From Lachnospiraceae bacterium (GTDB lineage: Bacteria; Bacillota; Clostridia; Lachnospirales; Lachnospiraceae), in the NCBI GenBank assembly GCA_900770785.1, contig CAAGLJ010000248.1, positions 1 through 30,768 of the forward strand: 30,768 nucleotides of DNA, given 5' to 3'. The notes under the pieces were generated by a model. It was not told the origin of the DNA. It made no database searches and saw only the letters and a list, made by a program, of their open reading frames with translations. The position numbers were made by a program, and so were the translations under genes. Of the stretch, positions 22,761 through 30,638 are shown piece after piece. The first letter of the stretch is position 1. Each line of letters begins with the position of its first letter.

Positions 22761-22812
22761 AAAAAAAGAGCTATTACAGAATATTTCTGTAAATCCATCC
22801 TGTAATAGCTCT
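22761..22812 (-). terminator. Intra-operon terminator/attenuator between binding protein and permeases
   Basis: On the minus strand a perfect 13-bp stem (AGAGCTATTACAG with CTGTAATAGCTCT) is followed by TTTTTT. It lies 19 bases after the binding protein stop (22831) and about 50 before the permease start. Such partial terminators typically allow binding protein in excess over permeases. Confidence 0.85.
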
Positions 22813-22830
22813 ATATATGCTTAATCCCTT

Positions 22831-24138
22831 TTATTTGGATAGCAGCTCCGCAACTGCATTATCCACATTCTGCAGGGTTTTAGATAAATCCTGGCTGCCC
22901 AATAGGTAATTCTGCATTTCCGTTCCATAGGTCTCATGGGCACTTGCCGCTACACCCCATTCATTCCAGGGGCAGTATACGTTGCCTGCTGCAAGAGTAT
23001 CTGCTACACTGCTGTAGGCTTCAGGCAAATCGAAGGAAGCACCTTCCAGATAAGAAGAACCGCCCTGATTGTTTTCCCATAAAGCTGCCTGTCCCTCATA
23101 GGTAGAAATGGCTGCAAGAACCTCCATTGCTGCCTCCTTATTGGCAGAGGCTTCATTTACTGCAAAGCCGCAGCCGGGGCCTCCAATCAGCCAGCCTGCA
23201 CTGGTTTTGGTTCCATAGAAAGGCATCATGTCAAGCTGCAAATCAGGATTTTTCTCCATTATCGCTTCATAATCCCAGGGACCGGAACAGAACATTGCCG
23301 CATTGCCGGTAGCAAACTGCTCCAATGCCTGTGCATGGTCGATACCGGTCATATCTGTGGTATAGATTCCTTCAGTAATCACAGTAGACCATTTTTCAAG
23401 ATATTGGTTCCAGGTACCGTCCATAGTCACTTCGCCATTCCTGTATTTTTCACCAAAGCCTTTACCCGCATCTGTGGATAAATACTCAGCAGAAACGAAG
23501 GCCATGGAGTTTTTCAGCATGGGTTCCCAGGATTTCAGGCCCGCTGCCAGAGGTGTAATTCCCAGCTCCTGGAATTTCTTACATACCTCGATATACTCAT
23601 CAAAGGTTTTTGGCAATTCAATGTTATTTTCTTCAAAAAGCTGCTTGTTATAGTAGATACCTTCAAACCAGCTGATACCGGGTAAGGCATATGTATTTCC
23701 TTCAAGAGAATAAACGCTTGTGCCGGCATCTGAATACAATGCTGCCAGCTCGTTTACCTCGGCCAGATACCCCAGTCTTGCATGGCGCAGAGTGGAGCCG
23801 GGAGATTCACAGATAATATCCGGGCCTTCTCCGGCAGATAACTGCGTATCGATAATGGTATCGTAATTTGAGTTGTCAATAAACTGGTATTCGATCTCCA
23901 CGTGGGGTACCTCTTTGGCCAGATAATCCAATAATGCCTGTACTGTATCCTCACTGTTCCAATAAGACATTCGAAGAGTTATTTTTTCACCGGATGTACC
24001 GCTGTCTGCTGTAGATGCAGCTTCTTTTTCCGTTGTACCGTCTGCTGTAGCTGCTGTATCCGTACTTTTGCCACAGCCAGCCAATAGTCCTATAGTCATT
24101 GCTGCGCCGAGAACCAAACTTAAAACTTTTTTCTTCAT
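22831..24138 (-). CDS. Sugar-binding lipoprotein of a CUT1 ABC transporter
   Basis: A 435-residue extracellular solute-binding protein (family 1, MalE-like). It has a lipoprotein signal with lipobox LAGC (Cys22) and a Ser/Thr/Ala linker, then the fold starting KITLRMSYWNSED. Typical motifs are GPDIICESPG, YALPGISWFEGIYYNKQLFEE, FATGNAAMFCSGPWDYEAI and GGPGCGFAVNEAS. The ATG at 24138 has AGGAGG seven bases upstream; the frame extends 33 bases further without support. It is the first structural gene after the YesM-type kinase and captures the oligosaccharide for the two permeases downstream. Confidence 0.95.
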   Translation of the reverse strand: MKKKVLSLVLGAAMTIGLLAGCGKSTDTAATADGTTEKEAASTADSGTSGEKITLRMSYWNSEDTVQALLDYLAKEVPHVEIEYQFIDNSNYDTIIDTQLSAGEGPDIICESPGSTLRHARLGYLAEVNELAALYSDAGTSVYSLEGNTYALPGISWFEGIYYNKQLFEENNIELPKTFDEYIEVCKKFQELGITPLAAGLKSWEPMLKNSMAFVSAEYLSTDAGKGFGEKYRNGEVTMDGTWNQYLEKWSTVITEGIYTTDMTGIDHAQALEQFATGNAAMFCSGPWDYEAIMEKNPDLQLDMMPFYGTKTSAGWLIGGPGCGFAVNEASANKEAAMEVLAAISTYEGQAALWENNQGGSSYLEGASFDLPEAYSSVADTLAAGNVYCPWNEWGVAASAHETYGTEMQNYLLGSQDLSKTLQNVDNAVAELLSK

Positions 24139-24199
24139 AAGAAAACCTCCTGTATTTGATATCTTAATCATAAGGGTATGAGAAAGGGAAAAAAATGAA

Positions 24200-24216
24200 A
24201 GATTTTTTGGAAATCT
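24200..24216 (-). terminator. Weak hairpin after the sensor kinase gene
   Basis: AGATTT-N5-AAATCT followed on the minus strand by TTCATTTTTTT, about 10 bases after the kinase stop. The stem is only 6 bp and AT-rich, so it is at best a leaky terminator between the regulatory pair and the transporter operon. I saw no convincing promoter for the binding protein gene in the gap to 24138. Confidence 0.35.
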
Positions 24217-24225
24217 GATACTTTT

Positions 24226-25950
24226 TTATGCTTTATTTTCCTCTAAAGCGTCCGGAATACGAATGGTAAAGCAGGTATAAAGCTCCTCCTGTACGCTGAT
24301 GGCAAAGCCGTAATTACTTCCATAATACAGCTCAAGCCGTTCCACAATATTATGGATACCATATCCATCCCCCTGCTTTTTCATCAGCTTTTCCACTTCT
24401 CTGGATTCGATTAAAGGCCCATTATTATAAATACTGAAGGTTAAAAATCCAGACTCATGTTTATATTCAATAATGATGCTTCCCTCAGTCCCATCCTCAA
24501 TGTAGTCGATTCCATGCTTTATGGCATTTTCCACCAGGGGCTGCAAAAGAAAATTGGGCATACTGCATTCCTGCCCCTCATCATCCAGACGGTACCTGGC
24601 CTGAAAGCCTTCATCATGCATTTTTTTCTGTATTTCCACATAGGACTCAATGTTTTCCAGCTCACTTTTTACGGTGGTAATCTGTTGTCCGTTATTTAAG
24701 GCCGTACGGTAAAACCTGGCTACCAGTCCTGCAATATCCGCAATATCATCCTCCCCCTTATGCAGTGCCTTCCATTTTATGGAGGACAGGCAATTATACA
24801 GAAAATGAGGATTAATCTGTGCCTGTAATGCCGTCAGCCAAGAAGCCTTTTTTTCCAGCTGGATTTTATAGACCCGGTTGATCATTTCATTCAGCTGAAC
24901 CGTCATTTTTCCGATACTGTTGGTTACGATACCCACCTCATCCGTATCCGTAGTAAAAACAGGATTTTCCAGATCCCCGGCAGCAATACGTTCTGCCTGC
25001 CCTTTCATATTCAGAATCCGGCGGCTGATGACTGCGGAAATAATACTCACCAGAATAACGATCAGCATGCTGCAGACCGCCACCATGAGAAGAGTGGAGG
25101 AAAGAATAGACCTTGTCTGTTCCAGAATCATGCTCTTATCGATGAAATAATAAATATCCCAGTCTGCATCTTCAATATGAGCAGTTTTCAGAATATAGGA
25201 GCCGGTACTTTGGCTTTCTGTCACCTTCCCTTTTGTTACTGCCAGACTGATTTCCTCCTGCAAATTTTTATCAGCAAGCTCTTTACTGTAAACCACCTGC
25301 CCCTCCCGATCCAGAATCAAAATTCCATTTCCCAGATAGTTCATGGTAGAAAAGGGCTGCAGCATATGATTCAAAAAAAATTCGGTTCTCAAAATTCCTA
25401 TCATCCTGCTGCTTGTGGCTGTATCCAGAATGGTTCTGGTGGCAAAAAGCCGTTCATCCTCCAGGCTCCATCTGGTATTGAAATCGGTCTTATGGTGCTG
25501 ATACCATTTTTCCTCTTCAAATTCCTTTGCGGCTTTCAGAAAGAAACCGATATCCGTGGTGACGAAGGGCGTCACAATATGAATTTCCTTAATATTGTCA
25601 TCACTGCTGATAAAATACCAGAACACCGGCTCCACCGTTTTATTCAGGCTTTGGGCAATGGCACTGCTGTTGTAGGCATTATCCTCCAGAGTTTCCCGAA
25701 ATTCCAGATTATAGGCAAGGTATTTGGTAAAATCCTGCTCCCGCTCAAATTTGGAATTCATTTCCGAAACCATACGCTCCAGATTGTTACTCATCGTTTT
25801 ATCCGTCTGATTCATCAGATTCCGACTTGCTATGGAAAAAGAATAGCAGCCCAGAATGAGAATGGGAATCAGTACTAATGCCATATAACTGATAATCAGT
25901 TTTTTTCTTATGGAGGCTTTTTTTACGAACCAGTTCCATATTCTTTTCAT
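24226..25950 (-). CDS. YesM-type sensor histidine kinase
   Basis: A 574-residue membrane sensor kinase. It has an N-terminal helix (LIISYMALVLIPILILGCYSF), an extracellular sensing domain (about 35-280), a second helix (LLMVAVCSMLIVILVSIISA), a HAMP segment (MKGQAERIAAGDLENPV), and a His_kinase domain with QINPHFLYNCLSS (phosphorylated His382). An ATPase domain follows with LLQPLVENAIKHG and DGYGIHNIVERL. This is the LytS/YesM class that works with AraC-type response regulators and usually senses an extracellular sugar or its binding protein. It follows the regulator gene by 40 bases and precedes the sugar transporter, so it probably controls it. Confidence 0.95.
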   Translation of the reverse strand: MKRIWNWFVKKASIRKKLIISYMALVLIPILILGCYSFSIASRNLMNQTDKTMSNNLERMVSEMNSKFEREQDFTKYLAYNLEFRETLEDNAYNSSAIAQSLNKTVEPVFWYFISSDDNIKEIHIVTPFVTTDIGFFLKAAKEFEEEKWYQHHKTDFNTRWSLEDERLFATRTILDTATSSRMIGILRTEFFLNHMLQPFSTMNYLGNGILILDREGQVVYSKELADKNLQEEISLAVTKGKVTESQSTGSYILKTAHIEDADWDIYYFIDKSMILEQTRSILSSTLLMVAVCSMLIVILVSIISAVISRRILNMKGQAERIAAGDLENPVFTTDTDEVGIVTNSIGKMTVQLNEMINRVYKIQLEKKASWLTALQAQINPHFLYNCLSSIKWKALHKGEDDIADIAGLVARFYRTALNNGQQITTVKSELENIESYVEIQKKMHDEGFQARYRLDDEGQECSMPNFLLQPLVENAIKHGIDYIEDGTEGSIIIEYKHESGFLTFSIYNNGPLIESREVEKLMKKQGDGYGIHNIVERLELYYGSNYGFAISVQEELYTCFTIRIPDALEENKA

Positions 25951-25990
25951 CCTTGCTTTCCTTCCCGCCTTTCCTACAAAGCATCCCCTG

Positions 25991-27514
25991 CTACTGCTGT
26001 TCCCTGAACTGCTTTGGCGTTATTCCATAATAGTTTTTAAAGAGCTTGTTAAAATAGGACTGATTTTGATAGCCACAGGCTTTTCCCACATCAATAATCT
26101 TCATATTGCTGCTTTCCAATAGCTCTCTGGCTTTTTTCATACGGTAATCCGTCAGATATTTTACCAGATTGCTGCCTGTTTCCTTTTTAAAAATAAAGCT
26201 CACATAGGAAGGAGTAAGGCATACTCTTTCGGCAATATCTTCCAGACCGATATCCTTCATAAAGTGGTTTTTGATTACCTTCTTGATTTCTGCCACAGAC
26301 TGGCTCATATCCGGCAGATTCTCCTTTTCCGTCAGCATCATTTCATCAAGAATCCCTGACAATACCTCTCCTACCTTCTTCAAGTCATTACTGTTCATGA
26401 TATCATTGGCTGTATCCATAATCAGTGCTTCATTATAAGTGCCATAGGCCTGATAAATTGCTTTGATAATATCCAGCATCAGATATTTGGCGTAGAAGGC
26501 ACTGGAGGATTTTTCCGTTTCCAGACGTTTCAAATACACCAGCAGCTGCTCCTTAACTGCGGGCATATTTTTGTCCTTTATGCTTCGCATGACGCTTTCC
26601 TTAATTTGCAGCTGTTCCTCTATGGCTCCGGCATCCTTTAAATTGGTTTTAGACACATAGATAATTCCTGAAAAGTAACTGAAGGTATCTTTTATGGTAT
26701 CTTCCAGCTCCTTTAGCTTCTCCCGAAAACTCTTCATTCCAAAAAACCGGGTTCCAACGATTATGGAAAACATTTCTCCCTTATTAACGGTCAGTCTGGA
26801 ATAGGCTTTTCGTATGGAATTTTCAATCACCTCATCATCCAGATTCTCATTTCCATAGAGCAGAACATAGGACAGATTGGGATAAAGATTAATGGTCTCA
26901 AAATTTTTATGTAAATAACTTTTCAGGATTTTTTCAAACTCCTCTTCCCTTTGTTCAAAATAGTTGTTTCTGGTCTCTACGCTGATAAAACGCATATACT
27001 TATTTTCCAGATTAATTCCATACTGATTCTTTAAAATTTCTGTAACCTCAGTCATGGAATCATTGGAATTTAAAAGTCTGTACAGCCACAGCTTCCTATC
27101 CGAATTTCTTAAAATCTCTCTCTGGTCGCTTTGCCGCTTCCTCTCCCGACAGATATCCATGACCCGATTCATCACCTGACTGAATTCTTCTATTTCAATA
27201 GGCTTTAGCAGATAATTAACCGCATTTGCTTCACAGGCCTTTTTTGCATAGTCAAACTCACCATAGGCACTGAAAATTATGATTACGATACCCGGATTAA
27301 ATTCATTGACCCTCTTTGCCAGCTCCAGCCCATCCATAAAGGGCATTTTTACATCCGTAAGCAGGATATCAACATCATTATTTTTCTGAATATATTCCAG
27401 AGCAGCCTTTCCATTGACTGCCTCTGCCACCGTAAGGGGAAGATTAAACTTTTTAATCAGGAAAGCTATTCCCTCCCTTTCTGTTTTTTCATCATCTACC
27501 AATAAAATCTTCAT
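25991..27514 (-). CDS. YesN-type AraC response regulator
   Basis: A 507-residue response regulator. The receiver domain (1-120) has ILLVDDE, the phosphoacceptor Asp54 in LLTDVKMP, and a Lys in LLKPIEI. A long middle region follows, and the last 90 residues are an AraC-type double helix-turn-helix (MKDIGLEDIAERV and IIDVGKACGYQNQSYFNKLFKNYYGITPKQFR). The ATG at 27514 has AGGTG six bases upstream. A TTG at 27547 with a better AAAGGAGG nine bases upstream would add 11 residues, so the start is uncertain. It is expected to activate the sugar uptake operon when phosphorylated by the adjacent kinase. Confidence 0.95.
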   Translation of the reverse strand: MKILLVDDEKTEREGIAFLIKKFNLPLTVAEAVNGKAALEYIQKNNDVDILLTDVKMPFMDGLELAKRVNEFNPGIVIIIFSAYGEFDYAKKACEANAVNYLLKPIEIEEFSQVMNRVMDICRERKRQSDQREILRNSDRKLWLYRLLNSNDSMTEVTEILKNQYGINLENKYMRFISVETRNNYFEQREEEFEKILKSYLHKNFETINLYPNLSYVLLYGNENLDDEVIENSIRKAYSRLTVNKGEMFSIIVGTRFFGMKSFREKLKELEDTIKDTFSYFSGIIYVSKTNLKDAGAIEEQLQIKESVMRSIKDKNMPAVKEQLLVYLKRLETEKSSSAFYAKYLMLDIIKAIYQAYGTYNEALIMDTANDIMNSNDLKKVGEVLSGILDEMMLTEKENLPDMSQSVAEIKKVIKNHFMKDIGLEDIAERVCLTPSYVSFIFKKETGSNLVKYLTDYRMKKARELLESSNMKIIDVGKACGYQNQSYFNKLFKNYYGITPKQFREQQ

Positions 27515-27619
27515 ACTTTTCACCTTTGAATGGATTAACTCAGACAATTTATCTGCCCTCCTTTCCTCTCCTGAGGATAAAATCCCTCACTTTTATTTTA
27601 ATTCATCTAAAAGGGAAAA

Positions 27620-27649
27620 AATATATAAAAATTTCGAGATTTATAGCAA
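27620..27649 (-). promoter_or_regulatory. Possible promoter of the YesN-YesM genes
   Basis: On the minus strand TTGCTA (27649-27644), an 18-base spacer and TATATT (27625-27620). The region is very AT-rich, so chance matches are likely. Nothing else is evident in the 248 bases between this regulator and mntP. Confidence 0.3.
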
Positions 27650-27762
27650 AAATAGAAGATATACGAAAGTACAGATAAGACTTTAAAGCAAATGAGAAAA
27701 GCACATAGCTTCTTTTGTTTCCTTTCAGTTATCCTTTTGTTTTATGGAAAATTATTATACCT

Positions 27763-28338
27763 CTAAGCAAGCAGATCCTCAATTAAAATTTTAAGTCCTA
27801 TTAAGACCAGTATCATCCCTCCTGCCAGCTCTGCCTTCTTTTTATATTTACTGCCGAAAAGATTGCCGATATAGACGCCTGCCACTGCAATACAAAAGGT
27901 GATGGCACCAATAATAGCAGCTGCTTCTGCAATGGGATAATTTAAAAAGGCAAAGGTTATTCCCACCGCCAACGCATCTATACTGGTGGCTATGGACAAT
28001 ACGAACAGCTCTTTTAAATCCAGTTTGACTCCATCCGTTGGACAGATTTCACATTCCTCTTCTCTGCTTAATGCCTCCCTGATCATTTTACCGCCGATAA
28101 AGCTCAGTAAAATAAAGGCAATCCAATGATCTATACTGGTAATATACCGTTCAAACTGCATACCTAATGTCCAGCCGATAACGGGCATCAATGCCTGGAA
28201 GCCGCCGAAGAACAGACCAATGATTAAGGTCTGCTTCTTATCCACCTTTTTCATGCAAAGCCCTTTACAGACGGCCACCGCAAAAGCATCCATAGCCAAC
28301 CCTGCACCGATAAGTACAATTTCCATTATCATTCCCAC
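27763..28338 (-). CDS. mntP: Manganese efflux pump MntP
   Basis: A 191-residue membrane protein with six predicted helices arranged as two repeats. Each repeat carries a conserved acidic helix motif: AMDAFAVAVCKG (Asp17) in the first and SIDALAVGITF in the second. These are the hallmarks of MntP (DUF204), which exports Mn2+. A loop with CEICP between repeats is a possible metal-contact feature of this variant. The GTG at 28338 has AGAGG five bases upstream; in-frame ATGs at codons 3 and 5 are alternatives. Many mntP genes are controlled by the yybP-ykoY manganese riboswitch, but the leader here does not show its GGGGAGUAG core. Confidence 0.93.
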   Translation of the reverse strand: MGMIMEIVLIGAGLAMDAFAVAVCKGLCMKKVDKKQTLIIGLFFGGFQALMPVIGWTLGMQFERYITSIDHWIAFILLSFIGGKMIREALSREEECEICPTDGVKLDLKELFVLSIATSIDALAVGITFAFLNYPIAEAAAIIGAITFCIAVAGVYIGNLFGSKYKKKAELAGGMILVLIGLKILIEDLLA

Positions 28339-28453
28339 ATTTTCCTCTCTTTCTGCTGCTTTAGCAGCTCTGGGATTTCTCCCGCTATCACATACATACT
28401 TTTTTTGTTAATTCGATATGGGCAGAATAAAAAAGACTCTACGTGTTCCCGTC
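28339..28453 (-). promoter_or_regulatory. mntP leader with small hairpins and a possible promoter
   Basis: Within the 351-base gap between mntP and the C39-like gene, the mntP-proximal part has, on the minus strand, a possible promoter TTGACG-17-TTTTAT (28455-28427) that overlaps the T run of the terminator at 28454-28497. Two hairpins follow, GGGA-GAAA-TCCC and CTGCT-AAA-AGCAG, the second just before the ribosome binding site. If transcription instead enters from the promoter at 28560-28589, the terminator would act as an attenuator. I recognise no known riboswitch. Confidence 0.35.
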
Positions 28454-28497
28454 AAAAAATAAAACCTCCCCTTTCCCTGTCTCCAGGAAAAGAGGAG
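28454..28497 (-). terminator. Strong terminator upstream of mntP
   Basis: On the minus strand CTCCTCTTTTCCTG pairs with CAGGGAAAGGGGAG over 14 bp (two G-U pairs) across a GAGA tetraloop, followed by GTTTTATTTTTTG. It ends either the small transcript that starts near 28553 or, conditionally, the mntP leader. Confidence 0.9.
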
Positions 28498-28553
28498 ATT
28501 TTCCCCCACTATATAGTTTAGTTGTAAGCAAAGTCAGCGGAATTCTTTTCCGT
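28454..28553 (-). ncRNA. Candidate ~100-nt small RNA or attenuated leader
   Basis: A good promoter (28560-28589) and a strong terminator (28454-28497) on the same strand bound about 100 bases with no open frame of note. The RNA would begin near GCACGG and contain a 5-bp hairpin (CGGAA-AAGAA-TTCCG), a single-stranded stretch of about 35 bases, and the terminator stem. It matches no RNA family I can recall. It is either an independent sRNA or a regulated leader of mntP. Confidence 0.45.
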
Positions 28554-28559
28554 GCTTCT

Positions 28560-28589
28560 ATTATAACCATATTATCCTGCATTTGTAAA
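28560..28589 (-). promoter_or_regulatory. Promoter of the candidate small RNA / mntP leader
   Basis: On the minus strand TTTACA (28589-28584), an 18-base spacer and a perfect TATAAT (28565-28560). It lies 100 bases after the C39-like gene stop, with no gene start between it and mntP. Confidence 0.7.
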
Positions 28590-28689
28590 GATAGAGTTGA
28601 TAATAATTATTGTTTTTATTTTGTTTTTGTAGTTAAACTCCTTCGTTACTCCCGAAAATATCAGTAAAATCCCCCCTTCTTTCCACAGG

Positions 28690-29310
28690 TTAAATTACAT
28701 ATTCTATCGTCTTTTCCTGAGTCAGCTTCGTCTCCTCATTAAAAAGGAGAACCGCCTCTCTGCCTTCCTTTGGACCAAAGGCATAAATCTCCAATACCTC
28801 TCGGTCAAAATACCGGGCAGGCACAATGCGGTTATATTCTCTGGGATGGTCAGCTACCATTTTAATCTCTTCACCCAAGAAAGGTTCCTCCCGATAATAG
28901 GGGTCGAACATATACACATCCTCCCCTTTAATCCCGGTCAAAAGTACATAGTGCCAGCCCTCCAAATCCACTCTGACTACTGCCACACCTCCGCGGCATA
29001 AAGCATCCCGAAGAAGTCCATTCTGGCTGAAATTTACTGCTTCACCGGATAAAAACAAGCTGGATACGGGAAGATGTCCTGCACTGCCAAAGCCATTCAG
29101 CCAATTACTTAAAAACATCATTGCCATGCATGAGGTTCCGCTTTTTCCGGTACTGCCGTCCGCACCATAACAGTCCAGACAGTAGAGCATAATATTACGA
29201 AGCAGCTCCGGAGACAGCTTTTCCCTCTCAAATAAGTAACTCATGGCATTAAGCATAGAGGTGGGGCCGCAATCGTATTCAGATAGTTGATAATGTAAAG
29301 GATTTTTCAT
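28690..29310 (-). CDS. C39-like cysteine peptidase family protein
   Basis: A 206-residue protein with the papain-like C39 arrangement: Cys14 in EYDCGPTSMLNA, His120 in EGWHYVLLTG and Asp136 in YMFDPYY. All three catalytic positions are present. It has no transmembrane helices, signal peptide or ABC transporter domains, so it is not a complete bacteriocin-processing exporter. GGAGG precedes the ATG by four bases. It follows the M20 amidohydrolase gene by 32 bases, so the two are probably co-transcribed. It may process a small peptide in the cytosol or act as a transglutaminase-like hydrolase; the substrate is unknown. Confidence 0.82.
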   Translation of the reverse strand: MKNPLHYQLSEYDCGPTSMLNAMSYLFEREKLSPELLRNIMLYCLDCYGADGSTGKSGTSCMAMMFLSNWLNGFGSAGHLPVSSLFLSGEAVNFSQNGLLRDALCRGGVAVVRVDLEGWHYVLLTGIKGEDVYMFDPYYREEPFLGEEIKMVADHPREYNRIVPARYFDREVLEIYAFGPKEGREAVLLFNEETKLTQEKTIEYVI

Positions 29311-29342
29311 TTTTCCTCCATTCTTTTGTTTAAAACAGCCTG

Positions 29343-30530
29343 TCAGTTGAAATCTTTGCTCTTAGTCAGCCACCACTGTGCATACCCGGCATAGAGAGAA
29401 GCCCCAAGAACCAGCGCTTCCTCATCCAAATCAAAATTACCGTTATGAAGGCTGTTCAGAGTATTCTCCTGCTCTGGATTAGCCGTCCCAAGGTAGGCAT
29501 AGCAGCCGGGCACTACCCGCTGAAATTCAGCAAAATTATCCCCTCCAAGGGAAAGAGGGCGGTTGGTGATTACCTTAACCTTTTCCCCCAGCGCTTCAGC
29601 CACATTCTTAACCTCCGCACTAACCTGAGCATCGTTAATCAAGGCAGGGGTTATTCCCGTCCAGATTACTCTGGCTTCAGCTCCGCTTAAAGCAGCTGTC
29701 TGTTCTGCTGCCTCATCAACCCACTTGCGTATCTGCATACGCATTTCTTCTGAAATCGTACGGGTGGTTCCCTCCATCCTGGCCGACCCCGGTACTGCAT
29801 TATAGGTGGTTCCAGAGCTGAATTTTCCCACACCAATAATTACCGGTTCCACAGGCGAGGTTCGTCTGGCAACCAGCCCCTGTAGTGCAACTATAATCTG
29901 ACTTGCCGCATACAGGGCATCGGCTCCCAGCTGGGGGGTGGATACGTGGGTCGCTTTTCCGTCAACCTCAATGGAAAAATGATCTACAGCCGCATTATTT
30001 AATCCAGGTGTCACCCCAATGGTTCCAATAGGTAAATCAGGTGCAAGATGTAAGCCAAAGACTCTCTCTGCCCCCTCCATGCTTCCTGCCTGGATAAAAT
30101 CAGCGGCCCCCTTTCCAATTTCCTCAGCGGGCTGAAAAATAAACCGTATTTCTCCTCCAAAGCTGTGGCGATTGGCCGCCAGAACCTTAGCCGCCCCCAG
30201 CAGACAGGCTGTATGGGCATCATGACCGCAGGCATGCATTACCCCCTCCGTCAAAGAACAGTATTGGACCTTATTCGTTTCCACAAGCGGCAAAGCATCA
30301 ATATCGGCTCTTAAAGCTACCACACCGCTTCCTTCACCGGTTCCCTGCAAACTCCCCAATACTCCCGTTGCACCAATCCGGCTATGGGAAATCCCGAATC
30401 GCTCCAGCTCTTCTTCAATTACCCTTGCTGTCCGTACTTCCTGCAGGGACAGCTCAGGGTGCATATGAAAATCTCTGCGCATTCTGACCAGATATTCTTT
30501 TTCATCACGAATCTGTTCACTTAATTTCAT
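29343..30530 (-). CDS. M20-family metal-dependent amidohydrolase
   Basis: A 395-residue zinc amidohydrolase of the M20D type (hippurate hydrolase, N-acyl-amino-acid or indole-acetyl-amino-acid hydrolase group). The metal and catalytic residues are visible: CGHDAH (Cys101, His103, His106), QPAEE (Glu136, Glu137), FGLHLAPD (His161) and the late SLGGDNFAEF and SLHNGNFDLDE. The opening MRRDFHMHPELS is typical. The ATG at 30530 is chosen because homology begins there, GGAGG lies ten bases upstream and a good promoter is found just above; the open frame continues to 30743 without family similarity. It probably releases an amino acid from an N-acyl conjugate. Confidence 0.93.
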   Translation of the reverse strand: MKLSEQIRDEKEYLVRMRRDFHMHPELSLQEVRTARVIEEELERFGISHSRIGATGVLGSLQGTGEGSGVVALRADIDALPLVETNKVQYCSLTEGVMHACGHDAHTACLLGAAKVLAANRHSFGGEIRFIFQPAEEIGKGAADFIQAGSMEGAERVFGLHLAPDLPIGTIGVTPGLNNAAVDHFSIEVDGKATHVSTPQLGADALYAASQIIVALQGLVARRTSPVEPVIIGVGKFSSGTTYNAVPGSARMEGTTRTISEEMRMQIRKWVDEAAEQTAALSGAEARVIWTGITPALINDAQVSAEVKNVAEALGEKVKVITNRPLSLGGDNFAEFQRVVPGCYAYLGTANPEQENTLNSLHNGNFDLDEEALVLGASLYAGYAQWWLTKSKDFN

Positions 30531-30609
30531 CCTTCTGTTACCTCCATAACCAGTTTCTGCCTCTAAAAGCAGCTGGTATTTTGACCTTTGTTCCTTATCA
30601 CCATATATC

Positions 30610-30638
30610 ATCATATCCTGTTGTTTTTCACTCGTCAA
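30610..30638 (-). promoter_or_regulatory. Promoter of the M20 amidohydrolase and C39-like genes
   Basis: On the minus strand TTGACG (30638-30633), a 17-base spacer and TATGAT (30615-30610), each with five of six consensus matches, lie about 80 bases upstream of the chosen amidohydrolase start. The remaining bases to the window end (30639-30768) show no gene. Confidence 0.65.

Noticed and set aside
25177..25878. 233-residue open frame antisense to the sensor kinase
   Set aside because: Its strand is opposite to a clear YesM-type kinase, and the translation has low-complexity, shadow-like composition.
28339..28560. yybP-ykoY manganese riboswitch upstream of mntP
   Set aside because: The expected GGGGAGUAG core and paired conserved loops were not found by eye on the minus strand. 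Only a terminator and small hairpins are clear.
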